This document shows positions 1 to 9,020 of a stretch of DNA of 64,000 bases, one piece after another. A model generated the notes under the pieces. That model was not told the DNA's origin, did not search any database, and worked only from the letters and a program-made list of their open reading frames with translations. The first letter of the stretch is position 1. Each line of letters begins with the position of its first letter. Source of the stretch: Bradyrhizobium sp. 195 (GTDB lineage Bacteria > Pseudomonadota > Alphaproteobacteria > Rhizobiales > Xanthobacteraceae); contig NZ_CP082161.1 of assembly GCF_023101665.1 (NCBI RefSeq), positions 7,353,501 to 7,417,500 of the forward strand, in the 5' to 3' direction. A program made the translations under genes and the position numbers.

Positions 1-73
1 AGAATTGTGCGAGACGTTCATGCCGCTGCACCGGTTTGCGGAAAGGTGGCGCAGCAAGACCAATGCCTATTGA
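1..73 (+). CDS. 3' end of an unidentified gene (partial)
   Basis: The first bases read as the last 23 codons of a plus-strand gene (frame starting at base 2), ending in TGA at 71-73. The codons are mostly G or C in third position, as in real genes here. The tail is polar and aromatic and ends RSKTNAY. Too little remains to name the protein, and it could be chance. Confidence 0.35.
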   Translation, partial: ELCETFMPLHRFAERWRSKTNAY

Positions 74-95
74 AACGACGCTGCGCCAACAACCT

Positions 96-182
96 CGTCA
101 TTGCGAGCGCAGCGAAGCGATCCAGAATCTTTCCGCGGAGAAATTCTGGGTTGCTTCGTCGCAAGAGCTCCTCGCAATGACG
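96..182. repeat. Intergenic palindromic repeat, family A (cgtcattgcgag type)
   Basis: Both ends carry inverted copies of a cgtcattgcgag-like arm, with inner inverted arms around agcgatccagaat / attctgggttgctt. The same element recurs at 4899-4986. It is non-coding and should fold into a long hairpin. Dispersed elements like this are common in Bradyrhizobium intergenic DNA. Confidence 0.8.
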
Positions 183-187
183 GCGCC

Positions 188-631
188 CTACGCCGCGGCG
201 ACCGTCAGATTTGCACCATCCACCCGCACCACCTTCACCCGCGTTCCGGCCGGCGTGTCGGGGCCCGCGACGCGCCACACCGTGTCCCCGATGCGCACGG
301 TGCCGCTGCCGTCGACGATCGGCTTCTCCAGGGTGAACTCGCGCCCGAGCAGCGCCTCGGTACGCCTGTTGAGGAAGGGACTGGCGCTCGCATCGCTCTT
401 CGGCCGGGCGAGGCGGCGCCACACCGGCACGGCGGCCGCGGCGAAAACCGCAAACATCACGAGCTGGATCTGCCAGGACACGGCAACGGTGAACGAGATC
501 AACCCCACCAGCAGCGCGGCGAGCCCGAGCCAGAACAGGAAGATGCCCGGCGCCAGCACCTCCAGCGCCATCAGGATGAAGCCGAAGATCAGCCAGTTCC
601 AGCTGCCGAGCGATACGAACATGTCGGTCAT
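188..631 (-). CDS. NfeD family membrane protein
   Basis: A 147-residue protein with two closely spaced hydrophobic stretches in its first 70 residues, then a basic linker and a small beta-rich C-terminal domain (about residues 85-147) typical of the NfeD OB-fold. NfeD proteins partner with SPFH/stomatin proteins in membrane microdomains. The gene follows the SPFH gene on the same strand by 54 bases, so they probably form an operon. I chose the ATG at 631 over ATGs at 646 and 649 because GGAAGG sits at ribosome-binding distance before it. Its exact cellular role is unknown. Confidence 0.85.
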   Translation of the reverse strand: MTDMFVSLGSWNWLIFGFILMALEVLAPGIFLFWLGLAALLVGLISFTVAVSWQIQLVMFAVFAAAAVPVWRRLARPKSDASASPFLNRRTEALLGREFTLEKPIVDGSGTVRIGDTVWRVAGPDTPAGTRVKVVRVDGANLTVAAA

Positions 632-685
632 GACACGACCTTCCATCATTGGCGCATGCCCCTATCGAAGGACATGCGCCGGTGA

Positions 686-1690
686 CTATCCCTGCCGCGG
701 CGGCACCGCCGGCGGCGTGCTGCCGGTCGGCGGCACTGAGCCGGGGCGCCGAGCGGCGGCCGCTGCAGAGGCGGCGCTCTCGCCGAACGTCGCCTTGGCA
801 ATCTCGCCGATGCCGGCGAGCGAACCGAGCATGCTCGTCGCTTCCATCGGCAGCATGATGATCTTCTGGTTCGGCGCCTCCGCGAACTGGCCGAACGCCT
901 TGATATATTTGTCGGCGATGAAATAGTTCAACGCGGCGACGTCGCCCTTGGAAATGGCTTCGCTCACCATCTGAGTGGCCTTCGCCTCGGCCTCCGCCGA
1001 ACGCTCGCGTGCCTCGGCGTCGCGGAACGCGGCTTCCTTGCGGCCCTCGGCCTGCAGGATCTGGCCCTGCTTGGCGCCCTCGGCGCGCAGGATCTCCGAC
1101 TGGCGCTGGCCTTCGGCGGCGAGAATGTCGGCGCGCTTGACGCGCTCGGCCTTCATCTGCCGTCCCATCGCTTCGACGAGATCGGCCGGCGGCACGATGT
1201 CCTTGATCTCGATGCGATTGACCTTGACGCCCCAGGGCGAGACCGCGGCGTCGACGACGCGGAGCAGGCGCTCGTTGATCTCGTCGCGATGCGATAGCAC
1301 CTGGTCGAGATCCATCGAGCCCATCACCGAGCGGATGTTGGTCATGGTCAGAACCGTGATGGCCTGCGTCAGATTGGCGACCTCGTAGCTCGCCTTCGCG
1401 GCATCGAACACCTGATAGAAGGCAACGCCGTCCACCGTCACGGTAGCGTTGTCCTTGGTGATGACCTCCTGCTCGGGAATGTCGATCACCTGCTCCATCA
1501 TGTTGATCTTGCGCCCGACGCGGTCGAAATAGGGCACGATCAGATTGAGCCCGGGGCTGAGCGTCTGGGTGTATTTGCCGAACCGCTCGATGGTCCAGTC
1601 ATAGCCCTGCGGCACCGTCTTCACACCGGCCACCAGCGTGACGATGACGAGCAACACCAGAACAATCGCGAAAATGTCGAAACCGCTCAT
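686..1690 (-). CDS. SPFH/Band 7 (stomatin-like) protein
   Basis: A 334-residue protein. One N-terminal transmembrane segment (about residues 4-24) is followed by VPQGYDWTIERFGKY, the start of a Band 7 domain, and then an Ala/Glu-rich helical region (about 195-270) expected to oligomerise. The C-terminus is Pro/Ala-rich. This is the QmcA/stomatin type, a scaffold of membrane microdomains and protease complexes. An upstream in-frame extension is rejected because GGAGG lies just before the ATG at 1690. It is followed by the NfeD gene, the usual partner. Confidence 0.9.
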   Translation of the reverse strand: MSGFDIFAIVLVLLVIVTLVAGVKTVPQGYDWTIERFGKYTQTLSPGLNLIVPYFDRVGRKINMMEQVIDIPEQEVITKDNATVTVDGVAFYQVFDAAKASYEVANLTQAITVLTMTNIRSVMGSMDLDQVLSHRDEINERLLRVVDAAVSPWGVKVNRIEIKDIVPPADLVEAMGRQMKAERVKRADILAAEGQRQSEILRAEGAKQGQILQAEGRKEAAFRDAEARERSAEAEAKATQMVSEAISKGDVAALNYFIADKYIKAFGQFAEAPNQKIIMLPMEATSMLGSLAGIGEIAKATFGESAASAAAAARRPGSVPPTGSTPPAVPPRQG

Positions 1691-1918
1691 ATATCCTCCA
1701 AGGCAGGAAAAAGACCCTTCCCGCGCTGTCATTGGTCGGGATCGCAACCCTACCGGTTCAGCGGTCGCAAGTAACGTCGGTACCGGCGCAATTCTGGACA
1801 AGACGGATGGAGAGTGAGCGGTCTCGATATGTATTTGCGGAAGGCCCTTGAAAGCGCGCAGGCTCAGACCTAGCGACAAACTTAACACATCCGGCCATGG
1901 GTCCCGCTGGGGGCGGCA

Positions 1919-2896
1919 TCATTCGATGACATCGTTCGCGATGGCGAGCAGGCCCGCGGGAAGCGTGACGGCAAGCGCCTTGGCCGTCTTCAGGTTGATC
2001 GTCAGCTCGAACCTGGTCGGATTCTGGACCGGCAGATCGGCCGCCTGCGCGCCCCTGAGGATGCGGTCGATGTAGGAGGCGGCGCGGCGCAGTTGCTCGG
2101 CGCTGTCGGTGCTGTAGGACATCAGCCCGCCTTCCTCGACGAAGGTCCGGCTCCAGAACACCGCCGGCAAGCGAGCCTCGCCGATCGTCGCCAGCAGTTG
2201 TGCGCGATTGGCCATGGTGAAGAAATCAGGCAGGACCAAGAAGCCGCCGTCCTTGCGCGTAGCCAGTGCCGCGATCGAGCCGGCGTCGTTCACGGGCGCA
2301 GGCTCGACGGCCACGTGAAGCGTCCGCGCGGCGTCTTCGACCGTGCGCAGCATCAGGGGCGCGAACGGCGCGGTCTCGGGATTGTAGACGACGAAGACGC
2401 GGCGAACGGGTGGCGCCACCTGCGTCAGCATCTCCAGCCATTTGCCGGCGAGCGGGCCGTCGTAATCGGTGAAGCCGGTGACGTTGCCGCCGGGATGCGC
2501 GAGGTTTTCGACAAAGCCCTGGCTGACGGGATCGGTGACGACGGCGAACACAATCGGGATCGTCGTGGTGCGCCGGCGCAACTCCTCGACCGAGGGCGTG
2601 CCGACCGCGAGCAGGATGTCGGGCTTGAGCGCGATCAACTCGTCCGCGAGCTGAGCGATGCGCGCGCGGTCGCCGCCACCGCTGCGCCAGTCGATCTTGA
2701 GGTTGTCGCGCTCCTTCCAGCCGTGGCCGGCAAGGGCCTCGACCAGGACCATGCTGCGCGTCTGTCCGATCGCATCATCGGCAGCCGTGACCGAGAGTAC
2801 GCCGAGCCGCCGCGTCGCGTTCGGCTGCTGCGCCAGCGCCGCGGTCGGCAGCGCCGCGATCATCCCAAGAAGCGCCAGGCACCGGCGGCGGTTCAT
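1919..2896 (-). CDS. ABC transporter substrate-binding protein (YtrF/PF04392-like)
   Basis: A 325-residue protein with a signal peptide (MNRRRC, then a hydrophobic core ending near ALAQQ at residue 23). The body follows the ABC_sub_bind pattern: RLGVLS near residue 30, DILLAVGTPS near 95, IPIVFAVVTDPV near 113, GGNVTGFTD near 135 and VLPDFF near 222. Members are periplasmic binding proteins, many with unknown ligands. No permease or ATPase gene is adjacent, so it is an orphan. It lies 10 bases before hemH on the same strand and may be co-transcribed with it. Confidence 0.8.
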   Translation of the reverse strand: MNRRRCLALLGMIAALPTAALAQQPNATRRLGVLSVTAADDAIGQTRSMVLVEALAGHGWKERDNLKIDWRSGGGDRARIAQLADELIALKPDILLAVGTPSVEELRRRTTTIPIVFAVVTDPVSQGFVENLAHPGGNVTGFTDYDGPLAGKWLEMLTQVAPPVRRVFVVYNPETAPFAPLMLRTVEDAARTLHVAVEPAPVNDAGSIAALATRKDGGFLVLPDFFTMANRAQLLATIGEARLPAVFWSRTFVEEGGLMSYSTDSAEQLRRAASYIDRILRGAQAADLPVQNPTRFELTINLKTAKALAVTLPAGLLAIANDVIE

Positions 2897-2906
2897 GGGG
2901 CGCTCA

Positions 2907-3944
2907 TCAGATCCAGCCCTGAAGCTCGCGCAGGACCAGGGTGCGGATCACGTCCATGCCCGGCTCGCTGTCGTTGAGGCAGGGGATCGCGGAAAACTGC
3001 TCGCCGCCATTGTGCTTGAAGATCTCGGCGTTCTCCTGCGCGATCTCCTCCAGCGTCTCCAGACAATCGGCAGAAAAGCCCGGCGTCACCACCGCGATGC
3101 GGCGCAGGCCTTCCTTCGCGAGCCGCTCCATGGTCTTGTCGGTGTAGGGCTGGAGCCACTCTGCATTGCCGAAGCGCGACTGGAAGGTCAGCAGCAGTTT
3201 TGTCTCGTCCATGCCGAGCCGGCGACGAAGTGCCTCGGTGGTGGCGATGCAGTGCCGCTGATAGGGATCGCCGTTGTCGACATAGGATTTCGGCATGCCG
3301 TGGAAGGATGCCACGATCAGTTCGGGCTTGAACGGCAGGCTCGCCAGATGGGTCTCGATCGAGGTCGCGAGCGCCTCGATATAGGCCGCGTCCTCGTAAT
3401 AGGGCGGCGTCACCCGCAGCGTCGGCTGGTTGCGCAGGCGGGCCAGCACGCGGAACACCTCGTCGCAGACGGTCGCCGAGGTCGAGGCGGAATATTGCGG
3501 ATAGAGCGGGACGGCCAGGATGCGCTCGCAGCCTTTCGCGATCAGGGCGTCGATGCCCGACTTGATCGAGGGATTGCCGTAGCGCATCGCCCAGTTCACG
3601 ACGACGTGGCTGCGATCGGACAGTGCGGCGGCGAGCTTGTCGGCTTGCGACCGCGTGATGGTCTTCAGCGGCGACTCGTTCTTCTCGGTGTTCCAGATCT
3701 TCTGGTAATCCAGCGCCTTGGTGCGGGGACGGCTGCGCAAGATGATCCCGTTCAGCACGGCTTTCCAGATCAGCCCCTGGTCCTCGATGACGCGGGCGTC
3801 CGAGAGAAATTCCTTGAGATAGACCCGCACGCCCGGCGCGTCGGCCGTATCCGGTGTTCCGAGATTGATCAGGAGCACGCCAACGCGCGGCAAGGCGGTT
3901 TGGGCGGCCGGTCTCGCGGCCTCGATCGGGACGACACTGGTCAT
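2907..3944 (-). CDS. hemH: Ferrochelatase
   Basis: Inserts ferrous iron into protoporphyrin IX, the last step of heme synthesis. The 345-residue protein has the N-terminal LLINLGTPD motif near residue 25, the SFHGMPKSY stretch that holds the metal-site histidine, and the C-terminal GFSADCLETLEEI signature. Length is normal for the family. The ATG at 3944 fits the conserved N-terminus; a longer reading upstream runs into DNA antisense to the MAPEG gene. The gene is divergent from the MAPEG gene and upstream of the orphan binding protein. Confidence 0.95.
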   Translation of the reverse strand: MTSVVPIEAARPAAQTALPRVGVLLINLGTPDTADAPGVRVYLKEFLSDARVIEDQGLIWKAVLNGIILRSRPRTKALDYQKIWNTEKNESPLKTITRSQADKLAAALSDRSHVVVNWAMRYGNPSIKSGIDALIAKGCERILAVPLYPQYSASTSATVCDEVFRVLARLRNQPTLRVTPPYYEDAAYIEALATSIETHLASLPFKPELIVASFHGMPKSYVDNGDPYQRHCIATTEALRRRLGMDETKLLLTFQSRFGNAEWLQPYTDKTMERLAKEGLRRIAVVTPGFSADCLETLEEIAQENAEIFKHNGGEQFSAIPCLNDSEPGMDVIRTLVLRELQGWI

Positions 3945-4025
3945 GGCCCTGTGGGTCGCGCGTTGGTCCGAACTTGTCAAGGTGAGCCCGGCATCGCTAG
4001 GGTCGCACCCAGGCGGGAGGGGCTC

Positions 4026-4424
4026 ATGACACTCGCGGAATGGTGCGTCTTTGGAGCGCTGCTGCTCTATCTGTCTACGATCGCCTCGGTCAAATGGATC
4101 AGGTTTCGCCGCTTCGACAATTCCCGGCCGCGCGACCCCGCCTTCTACGAGGACGCGCTCTCGCAGCGCGCGCTCGGCGCGCACCAGAACGGCATCGAGA
4201 CGTTCCCGTTCTTCGCCTTCGCAGTGCTGCTTGCCGAATACAGGGATTCGCCGCAGCGGCTGATCGACGAGCTCGCGGCGTTGTTCCTGATCGTCCGGAT
4301 CGCCTACGTGCTGACCTATCTCGGCAACCGCCCGACACTGCGCTCGATCCTCTGGACCGTCGGCTTTGCGATCAATCTCGGGATCTTCTTCATGCCGGCA
4401 TTGAAGCGGTTTCTGCCGGTGTGA
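4026..4424 (+). CDS. MAPEG family membrane protein
   Basis: A 132-residue, four-helix membrane protein. Family marks include RFRRFDN near residue 25, the RALGAHQNGIETFPFF stretch near residues 47-63, and YLGNRP near 100. MAPEG proteins are trimeric membrane proteins related to microsomal glutathione transferases; bacterial substrates are mostly unknown. The ATG at 4026 is preceded by GGGAGGGG. It is divergent from hemH. Confidence 0.85.
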   Translation: MTLAEWCVFGALLLYLSTIASVKWIRFRRFDNSRPRDPAFYEDALSQRALGAHQNGIETFPFFAFAVLLAEYRDSPQRLIDELAALFLIVRIAYVLTYLGNRPTLRSILWTVGFAINLGIFFMPALKRFLPV

Positions 4425-4431
4425 GGCGGCC

Positions 4432-4869
4432 TCATGCCGCCAGGTGACGCTCCCGTATCGCGATCAGCCCCCGCATCGAGGCCGGGATCGTGACCGGACG
4501 ATGAGTCTCCTGGTCGGTGTAGACCCAGACGATCTCGCCGGTCACCAGCGCCTCCGGGCCGCCTTTCAGGAAGATGGCGAGCTCGAAGACGAGGCTCGAA
4601 TTGCCGATCCGGGCCACACGCACGCCGACGTCGAGCTCCCAGTCGAAGCGGACCGGCGCCTTGTACTCGATGACGGACTTGACGACGTGGAAATCGATGC
4701 CGCTCGCCTGCGCGTCGGCATATTGGTCGAAGCCGAGCGCGCGGAAATATTCGGTGATGGCAGTGTCGAAATAAGTCAGATAATGCGCGTTGAAGACGAC
4801 GCCCTGCCCGTCGATCTCGGAATAGCGCACCCTGAACGGATGAAAGAACCAGAAATTTTCGCGCGACAT
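4432..4869 (-). CDS. Acyl-CoA thioesterase, 4-hydroxybenzoyl-CoA thioesterase/YbgC type
   Basis: A 145-residue single hot-dog domain. It carries the family signature RVRYSEIDGQGVVFNAHYLTYFD (residues 13-35), in which the Asp of EIDGQG is the usual catalytic acid. These enzymes hydrolyse short or aromatic acyl-CoA thioesters in the cytosol. It converges on the MAPEG gene with only 7 bases between the stops. The substrate cannot be read from sequence, but several aromatic-CoA genes lie elsewhere in the window. Confidence 0.88.
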   Translation of the reverse strand: MSRENFWFFHPFRVRYSEIDGQGVVFNAHYLTYFDTAITEYFRALGFDQYADAQASGIDFHVVKSVIEYKAPVRFDWELDVGVRVARIGNSSLVFELAIFLKGGPEALVTGEIVWVYTDQETHRPVTIPASMRGLIAIRERHLAA

Positions 4870-4898
4870 GAAATCCCCCGGCCGAGATCATTCCAGCT

Positions 4899-4986
4899 CG
4901 TCATTGCGAGGAGCCCTTTGCGACGAAGCAATCCAGACTGCCGCCACGGAGACACTCTGGATTGCTTCGCTGCGCTCGCAATGACG
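4899..4986. repeat. Intergenic palindromic repeat, family A
   Basis: Second copy of the element at 96-182. It starts cgtcattgcgag and ends with the inverted ctcgcaatgacg, with inner arms agcaatccaga / tctggattgct. It lies between the thioesterase and NicO genes. Confidence 0.8.
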
Positions 4987-5040
4987 GAACAGGTGCACGA
5001 GCGTCATGGCTGACTGAGCGCAGCGAGCCGCGCAGACTAC

Positions 5041-6171
5041 TCAAAAACACGTCGTCCGTTCGGCGGCGATGTAGCCGAATAACAGACCTGCGCCGAACAG
5101 CAGCACGACGCCCGCGGCCGCAAACTCAATGCCGCGCATGAACAGCGCACCGCCGCCATCGTGCCCGGCGCTGAGGCGGGCGGCAATGTCCTTGGCGGAG
5201 ACGGCGACGACCGCGATGGCCGCGACTGTGATCGCGGTGCCGAGCCCCATCAGGAAGGTCGCGGCAATACCGGCCCAGAACAGGCCCTGAGCGAGCGCGA
5301 ACACCAGCACCAGGATCGCACCCGAACAGGGGCGGATGCCGACGGTGAGGATCGCGGCAAAGCCACGCCGCCAGCCACCGGGGCCGGCGAGCTCGCTCGG
5401 TGTGGGGCCGTGGGAATGGCCGCAATGCTCGTCGTGGACGTGATGGTGATGCGCGTGACCATGGTCGTGGTGATGATGATCATGACCATGGTTGTGACCA
5501 TGATGATCATCATGCGCGTCGTGATGATGGTGATGGCCGTGATCATGGTGGTGATGCGGCACGCCGGCGATTGCCGGCACCGGCTGGGCCGCCTGCAGCG
5601 CGCGGATGAAGGTGCGGCCCTTGACCCAGACGAGGCGCAGCCCGAACAGCGCGATCAAGGCGTAACTCGCGATCTCGATTGCGCCTTCCGCCTTGCACAT
5701 GGTCTTGGCGGTCGCATTTAGGACCCAGGCCGAAATGCCGACGATCAGGATCGCCACCAGCGACTGCATCAGCGCCGAGGCAAACGACAGCGCAATACCC
5801 CGCCGCGCGGTCTCACGGTTGGCGACGAGATAGGAGGCAATCACCGCCTTGCCATGGCCGGGGCCGGCAGCGTGGAAGATGCCATAGGCAAACGAGATGA
5901 AGAGCAGCGTCCACACCGCCGAGCCGTCGGATTTCGCGGCACGGATGGTCACCGACATCTGGCGATAGAATTCCGACTGTTTTGCCAACAGCCAGCCGAT
6001 GAGCCCGCTCGCTTCGGGTTCGGCCGCCTGCGCAGGGCGCGGCCCGCCAAAGGGGTTTTGGGCCAGGAGATCATGAAGCGCGCCATCAGCGACGCCGAGC
6101 ACGACGATAGCCGCGGCGCAGGCGAGCAGCCCGCGGACAAGCGGGGAATGCAGACGACCGATCAAGGGCAA
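5041..6171 (-). CDS. NicO family nickel/cobalt/zinc transporter with His-rich loop (ZevB/RcnA-like)
   Basis: A polytopic protein of about 376 residues. The first motif FHAAGPGHGKAV (near 115) and the second RPCSGAILV (near 283) are NicO signatures. Between them lies a cytoplasmic or periplasmic loop (about 205-255) made almost entirely of His, Asp and Gly, a metal-binding region. With the DUF1007 gene it forms a pair like ZevAB, the zinc system of Haemophilus, though NicO proteins also move Ni or Co. The start is uncertain: a TTG at 6171 overlaps the DUF1007 stop by 10 bases, and a second in-frame TTG at 6165 is better spaced from GGTGGA. Translation is probably coupled. Confidence 0.88.
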   Translation of the reverse strand: MPLIGRLHSPLVRGLLACAAAIVVLGVADGALHDLLAQNPFGGPRPAQAAEPEASGLIGWLLAKQSEFYRQMSVTIRAAKSDGSAVWTLLFISFAYGIFHAAGPGHGKAVIASYLVANRETARRGIALSFASALMQSLVAILIVGISAWVLNATAKTMCKAEGAIEIASYALIALFGLRLVWVKGRTFIRALQAAQPVPAIAGVPHHHHDHGHHHHHDAHDDHHGHNHGHDHHHHDHGHAHHHHVHDEHCGHSHGPTPSELAGPGGWRRGFAAILTVGIRPCSGAILVLVFALAQGLFWAGIAATFLMGLGTAITVAAIAVVAVSAKDIAARLSAGHDGGGALFMRGIEFAAAGVVLLFGAGLLFGYIAAERTTCF

Positions 6172-6800
6172 TCCACCGTGATCTTGTTGGCGAACATCAT
6201 GCCGAAATTGGTGTTCTCGCCGTTCAGGAAGGTCTGCTCGTTGAGCTTCTGCGCGCTGGCGGTGCCGTCATTCGGCCGCTCGAGCTTCGTCTGACAGCCG
6301 GCGGGCGCGCCGACCAGCTTGACCGGATCGTCCTTGGCCATCTTGAAGTCGATGAAGAAGGAGCGATCGAACACTTCGAGCACCAGCTGCTTGGGCTTGA
6401 CCGGGTTCTTTAGCGGCAGCGTGAAGTGCAGGGTCAGCACCGTATCCTTGTAGTCGAGGAAATAGTCGACCGGCTCCTGGAATCGCTCCTTCTTGCCGTC
6501 GGCTCGCGCAAAGGTGAAATAGGCATATTCCTTCAGCGACTCGACATTGGTCTGCGCCAGCGGCCCGAGCTCCTCGCGCGTATAGGCTCCCTTGGTCTTG
6601 CTCTCGAGCCCCTGCACCGCATAGGCCGAGAACATGTCGTCGAAGGTCCAGGCATGGCGCACGCCGGTGATCGTGCCATCCTCGGCGTAGAGCAGCTCGC
6701 TGGTCGCGGTGATCCAGACATGCGGATGCGCGGTCGCCGCACCCGCCGCGAGCGTCATCGCGGCGGCGAGCAGCCATCCGAACAGGCGGCGCATGCCCAT
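6162..6800 (-). CDS. DUF1007 periplasmic protein, NicO partner (ZevA-like)
   Basis: A 212-residue protein with a cleavable signal peptide (hydrophobic core residues 6-22, cleavage near TAHPHVW). The mature N-terminus HPHVWI is the hallmark of DUF1007 and offers metal-binding histidines. In other bacteria this family is encoded next to NicO transporters and acts with them in metal export or uptake. Its ATG at 6800 shares one base with the TGA of the upstream M3 peptidase gene (TGATG), so it is probably translated by reinitiation. An ATG two codons later is also possible. Confidence 0.85.
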   Translation of the reverse strand: MGMRRLFGWLLAAAMTLAAGAATAHPHVWITATSELLYAEDGTITGVRHAWTFDDMFSAYAVQGLESKTKGAYTREELGPLAQTNVESLKEYAYFTFARADGKKERFQEPVDYFLDYKDTVLTLHFTLPLKNPVKPKQLVLEVFDRSFFIDFKMAKDDPVKLVGAPAGCQTKLERPNDGTASAQKLNEQTFLNGENTNFGMMFANKITVDCP

Positions 6801-8881
6801 CAGGCCGCCTTCGGGGCGTCGAGCAGACCGCGGCGGCGCAGCAGCGCGTCCGGCTCGGGCGGCCGGCCGCGGAAGGCCTCGTAGGCCGCCTCCGGATCGA
6901 CCGATCCGCCACTCGAGTAGATATCGTCGTGCAGGCGTTTTGCCACGGCAGGATCGAAGATGTTGCCGGCCTCCTCGAACGCGCCGAAGGCGTCGGCGTC
7001 CATGACCTCGGACCACATGTAGCTGTAATAGCCGGCGGCATAGTGGTCACCGGTGAAGATGTGACCGAACTGCGTGGGACGGTGACGCAGCGCGATCTCC
7101 TCGGGCATGCCGATCTTCTCCAGCTCCTTCTTTTCGAAGCCACGGACATCCTGCGCAGCGGAAGCTGGCTGGGTGTGGAATTCGAGGTCGACCAGGGCCG
7201 AGGAGACGAACTCGACCGTGGCAAAGCCCTGGTTGAATTTTCGCGCGGCGAGGAACCGTTGCAGCAGCTCGTCCGGCAGCGGCTCGCCGGTCTGGTAATG
7301 GCGGGCGAACTTCTGCAGCACCTCGGGCCGCTCCTGCCAGTGCTCATAGAGCTGCGAGGGCAGCTCGACGAAGTCGGTGAATACCGAGGTGCCCGACAGC
7401 GACGGATAGGTCACGTTGGAGAGCATGCCGTGCAGGCCGTGGCCGAACTCGTGGAACAGGGTGCGGGCGTCGTCGGGCGACAGCAGCGAGGGCTCGCCGC
7501 CGGCTCCCTTGGCAAAATTGCAGATATTGAGGACGAGCGGCGCGACGTCGCCGTCGAGCTTCTGCTGATCACGCAGCGAGGTCATCCAGGCGCCGGAGCG
7601 CTTCGACGGCCGGGCGAAGTAGTCGCCATAGAACAGCGCCTTGTGCTTGCCGTCGGGACCCTTGACCTCCCAGACCCGGACGTCGGGGTGCCAGACCGGA
7701 ACGTCCTTGCGCTCCTCGAAGGTGATCCCGAACAGGCGCGTGGCGCAGTCGAAGGCAGCTTCGATCATGTGGTCGAGCGAAAGATACGGCTTGATCGCCG
7801 CGTCATCGAAATTGGCGCGCTGCAGGCGCAGCTTCTCGGCGTAGAAGCGCCAGTCCCAGGGAGCGAGCTTGAAATTGCCGCCCTCCTCCGTGATCAGCAC
7901 CTGCATCTCGTCGCGGTCGGCGAGCGCCCGGGCGCGCGCCGGCTTCCAGACCCGCTCCAGCAGGCCCCGCACCGCGTCCGGCGTCTTGGCCATGGAATCC
8001 TCGAGCCGGTAGGCGGCGTAGGTCGGATAGCCGAGGAGGTTCGCGCTCTCTTCGCGCAGCTTCAGGATTTCGACGATGGTTCCGTTGTTGTCGTTGGCAT
8101 TGCCATTGTCGCCCCGCGCGATGAAAGCCTTGTAGACCTTCTCGCGCAGGTCGCGCCGGGCTGAGCTCTTCAGGAACTGTTCGACCGAGGAGCGCGACAG
8201 CGTGACGATGGCCTTGCCTTCCATGCCGCGCTCTTCCGCCGCGGCCTTGGCGCTGGCGACGAAGCTCTCCGGCAGGCCCTGGCGATCGGCCTCGCCAAGC
8301 TCCATGAACCAGTCCTGCTCGTCGCCGAGCAGATGATGGCTGAAGCCGGTGCCGAGCTGGGCCAGCTTCTCATTGATTTCGGCCATCCGCGTCTTGGCCT
8401 CCTCGGAGAGGCCGGCGCCGGCGCGGTGGAATCGGGTGTAGGTGCGCTCCAGCAGGCGGAGCTGCTCGCGTGTGAGACCGAGATCGGCGCGGTTTTCATG
8501 CAGCTGGGCGATGCGACCAAACAGCACGGCATTCATCATGATCGGATTCCAGTGCCGCGCCATCCGCAAGGAGACCTCCTTGTCGATCTCCAGGATGGCC
8601 GGGTTGGAATGCGCCGAGACGAGGTCGTAGAAGACCGCGGCGACCTTGCTCAACAGCTTGCCCGAGCGCTCCAGCGCCGTGATGGTGTTGGCGAAGTCGG
8701 GCGCGGCTGGATCATTGGTAATCGCCGCGATCTCGGCGGAGTGGTCGGCGAAGGCCTGCTCGAACGCCGGGAGGAAGTGCTCCGGGTTGATCTCATCGAA
8801 GGGCGGGGTCGCAAACGGCGTCACCCAGGCCTTCAGCAGCGGATTGGTCTCGGAGTCCGTAGTTTGGCGGGGTTCTGACAT
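6800..8881 (-). CDS. M3 family zinc metallopeptidase (oligopeptidase/Dcp type)
   Basis: A 693-residue cytoplasmic peptidase. The zinc-site motif HEFGHGLHG lies near residue 476, with the downstream Glu-containing ELPSQLYEHW. The C-terminal GHYAAGYYSYMWSE-like stretch (near 620) supplies the substrate-binding tyrosines. The family (Dcp, OpdA) degrades short peptides, including signal-peptide fragments. The length matches Dcp/OpdA. It is the first gene of a coupled series with DUF1007 and NicO. A functional link with metal transport is not obvious beyond its zinc need. Confidence 0.92.
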   Translation of the reverse strand: MSEPRQTTDSETNPLLKAWVTPFATPPFDEINPEHFLPAFEQAFADHSAEIAAITNDPAAPDFANTITALERSGKLLSKVAAVFYDLVSAHSNPAILEIDKEVSLRMARHWNPIMMNAVLFGRIAQLHENRADLGLTREQLRLLERTYTRFHRAGAGLSEEAKTRMAEINEKLAQLGTGFSHHLLGDEQDWFMELGEADRQGLPESFVASAKAAAEERGMEGKAIVTLSRSSVEQFLKSSARRDLREKVYKAFIARGDNGNANDNNGTIVEILKLREESANLLGYPTYAAYRLEDSMAKTPDAVRGLLERVWKPARARALADRDEMQVLITEEGGNFKLAPWDWRFYAEKLRLQRANFDDAAIKPYLSLDHMIEAAFDCATRLFGITFEERKDVPVWHPDVRVWEVKGPDGKHKALFYGDYFARPSKRSGAWMTSLRDQQKLDGDVAPLVLNICNFAKGAGGEPSLLSPDDARTLFHEFGHGLHGMLSNVTYPSLSGTSVFTDFVELPSQLYEHWQERPEVLQKFARHYQTGEPLPDELLQRFLAARKFNQGFATVEFVSSALVDLEFHTQPASAAQDVRGFEKKELEKIGMPEEIALRHRPTQFGHIFTGDHYAAGYYSYMWSEVMDADAFGAFEEAGNIFDPAVAKRLHDDIYSSGGSVDPEAAYEAFRGRPPEPDALLRRRGLLDAPKAA

Positions 8882-9020
8882 CGCAAGTCCCGATTTTCAT
8901 GGGTCGATTGTTGCGGCCAGCTATAGCACGCGATGGGGCTTTTTTGGGCCATTTGGCCTTGCTCCCGGCCGCCTTTTCGGGGAGATTGCGGCCCTCGATG
9001 GACCCCGGACCCCTGAGCTC

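Noticed and set aside
2658..4025. Long plus-strand frame upstream of the MAPEG gene
   Set aside because: It is antisense to hemH and the binding-protein gene; only the last 132 codons match a known family.
5161..5721. Met/Asp-rich frame opposite the NicO His-rich loop
   Set aside because: It is the complement of His codons (CAT/CAC read as ATG/GTG) and has no independent support.
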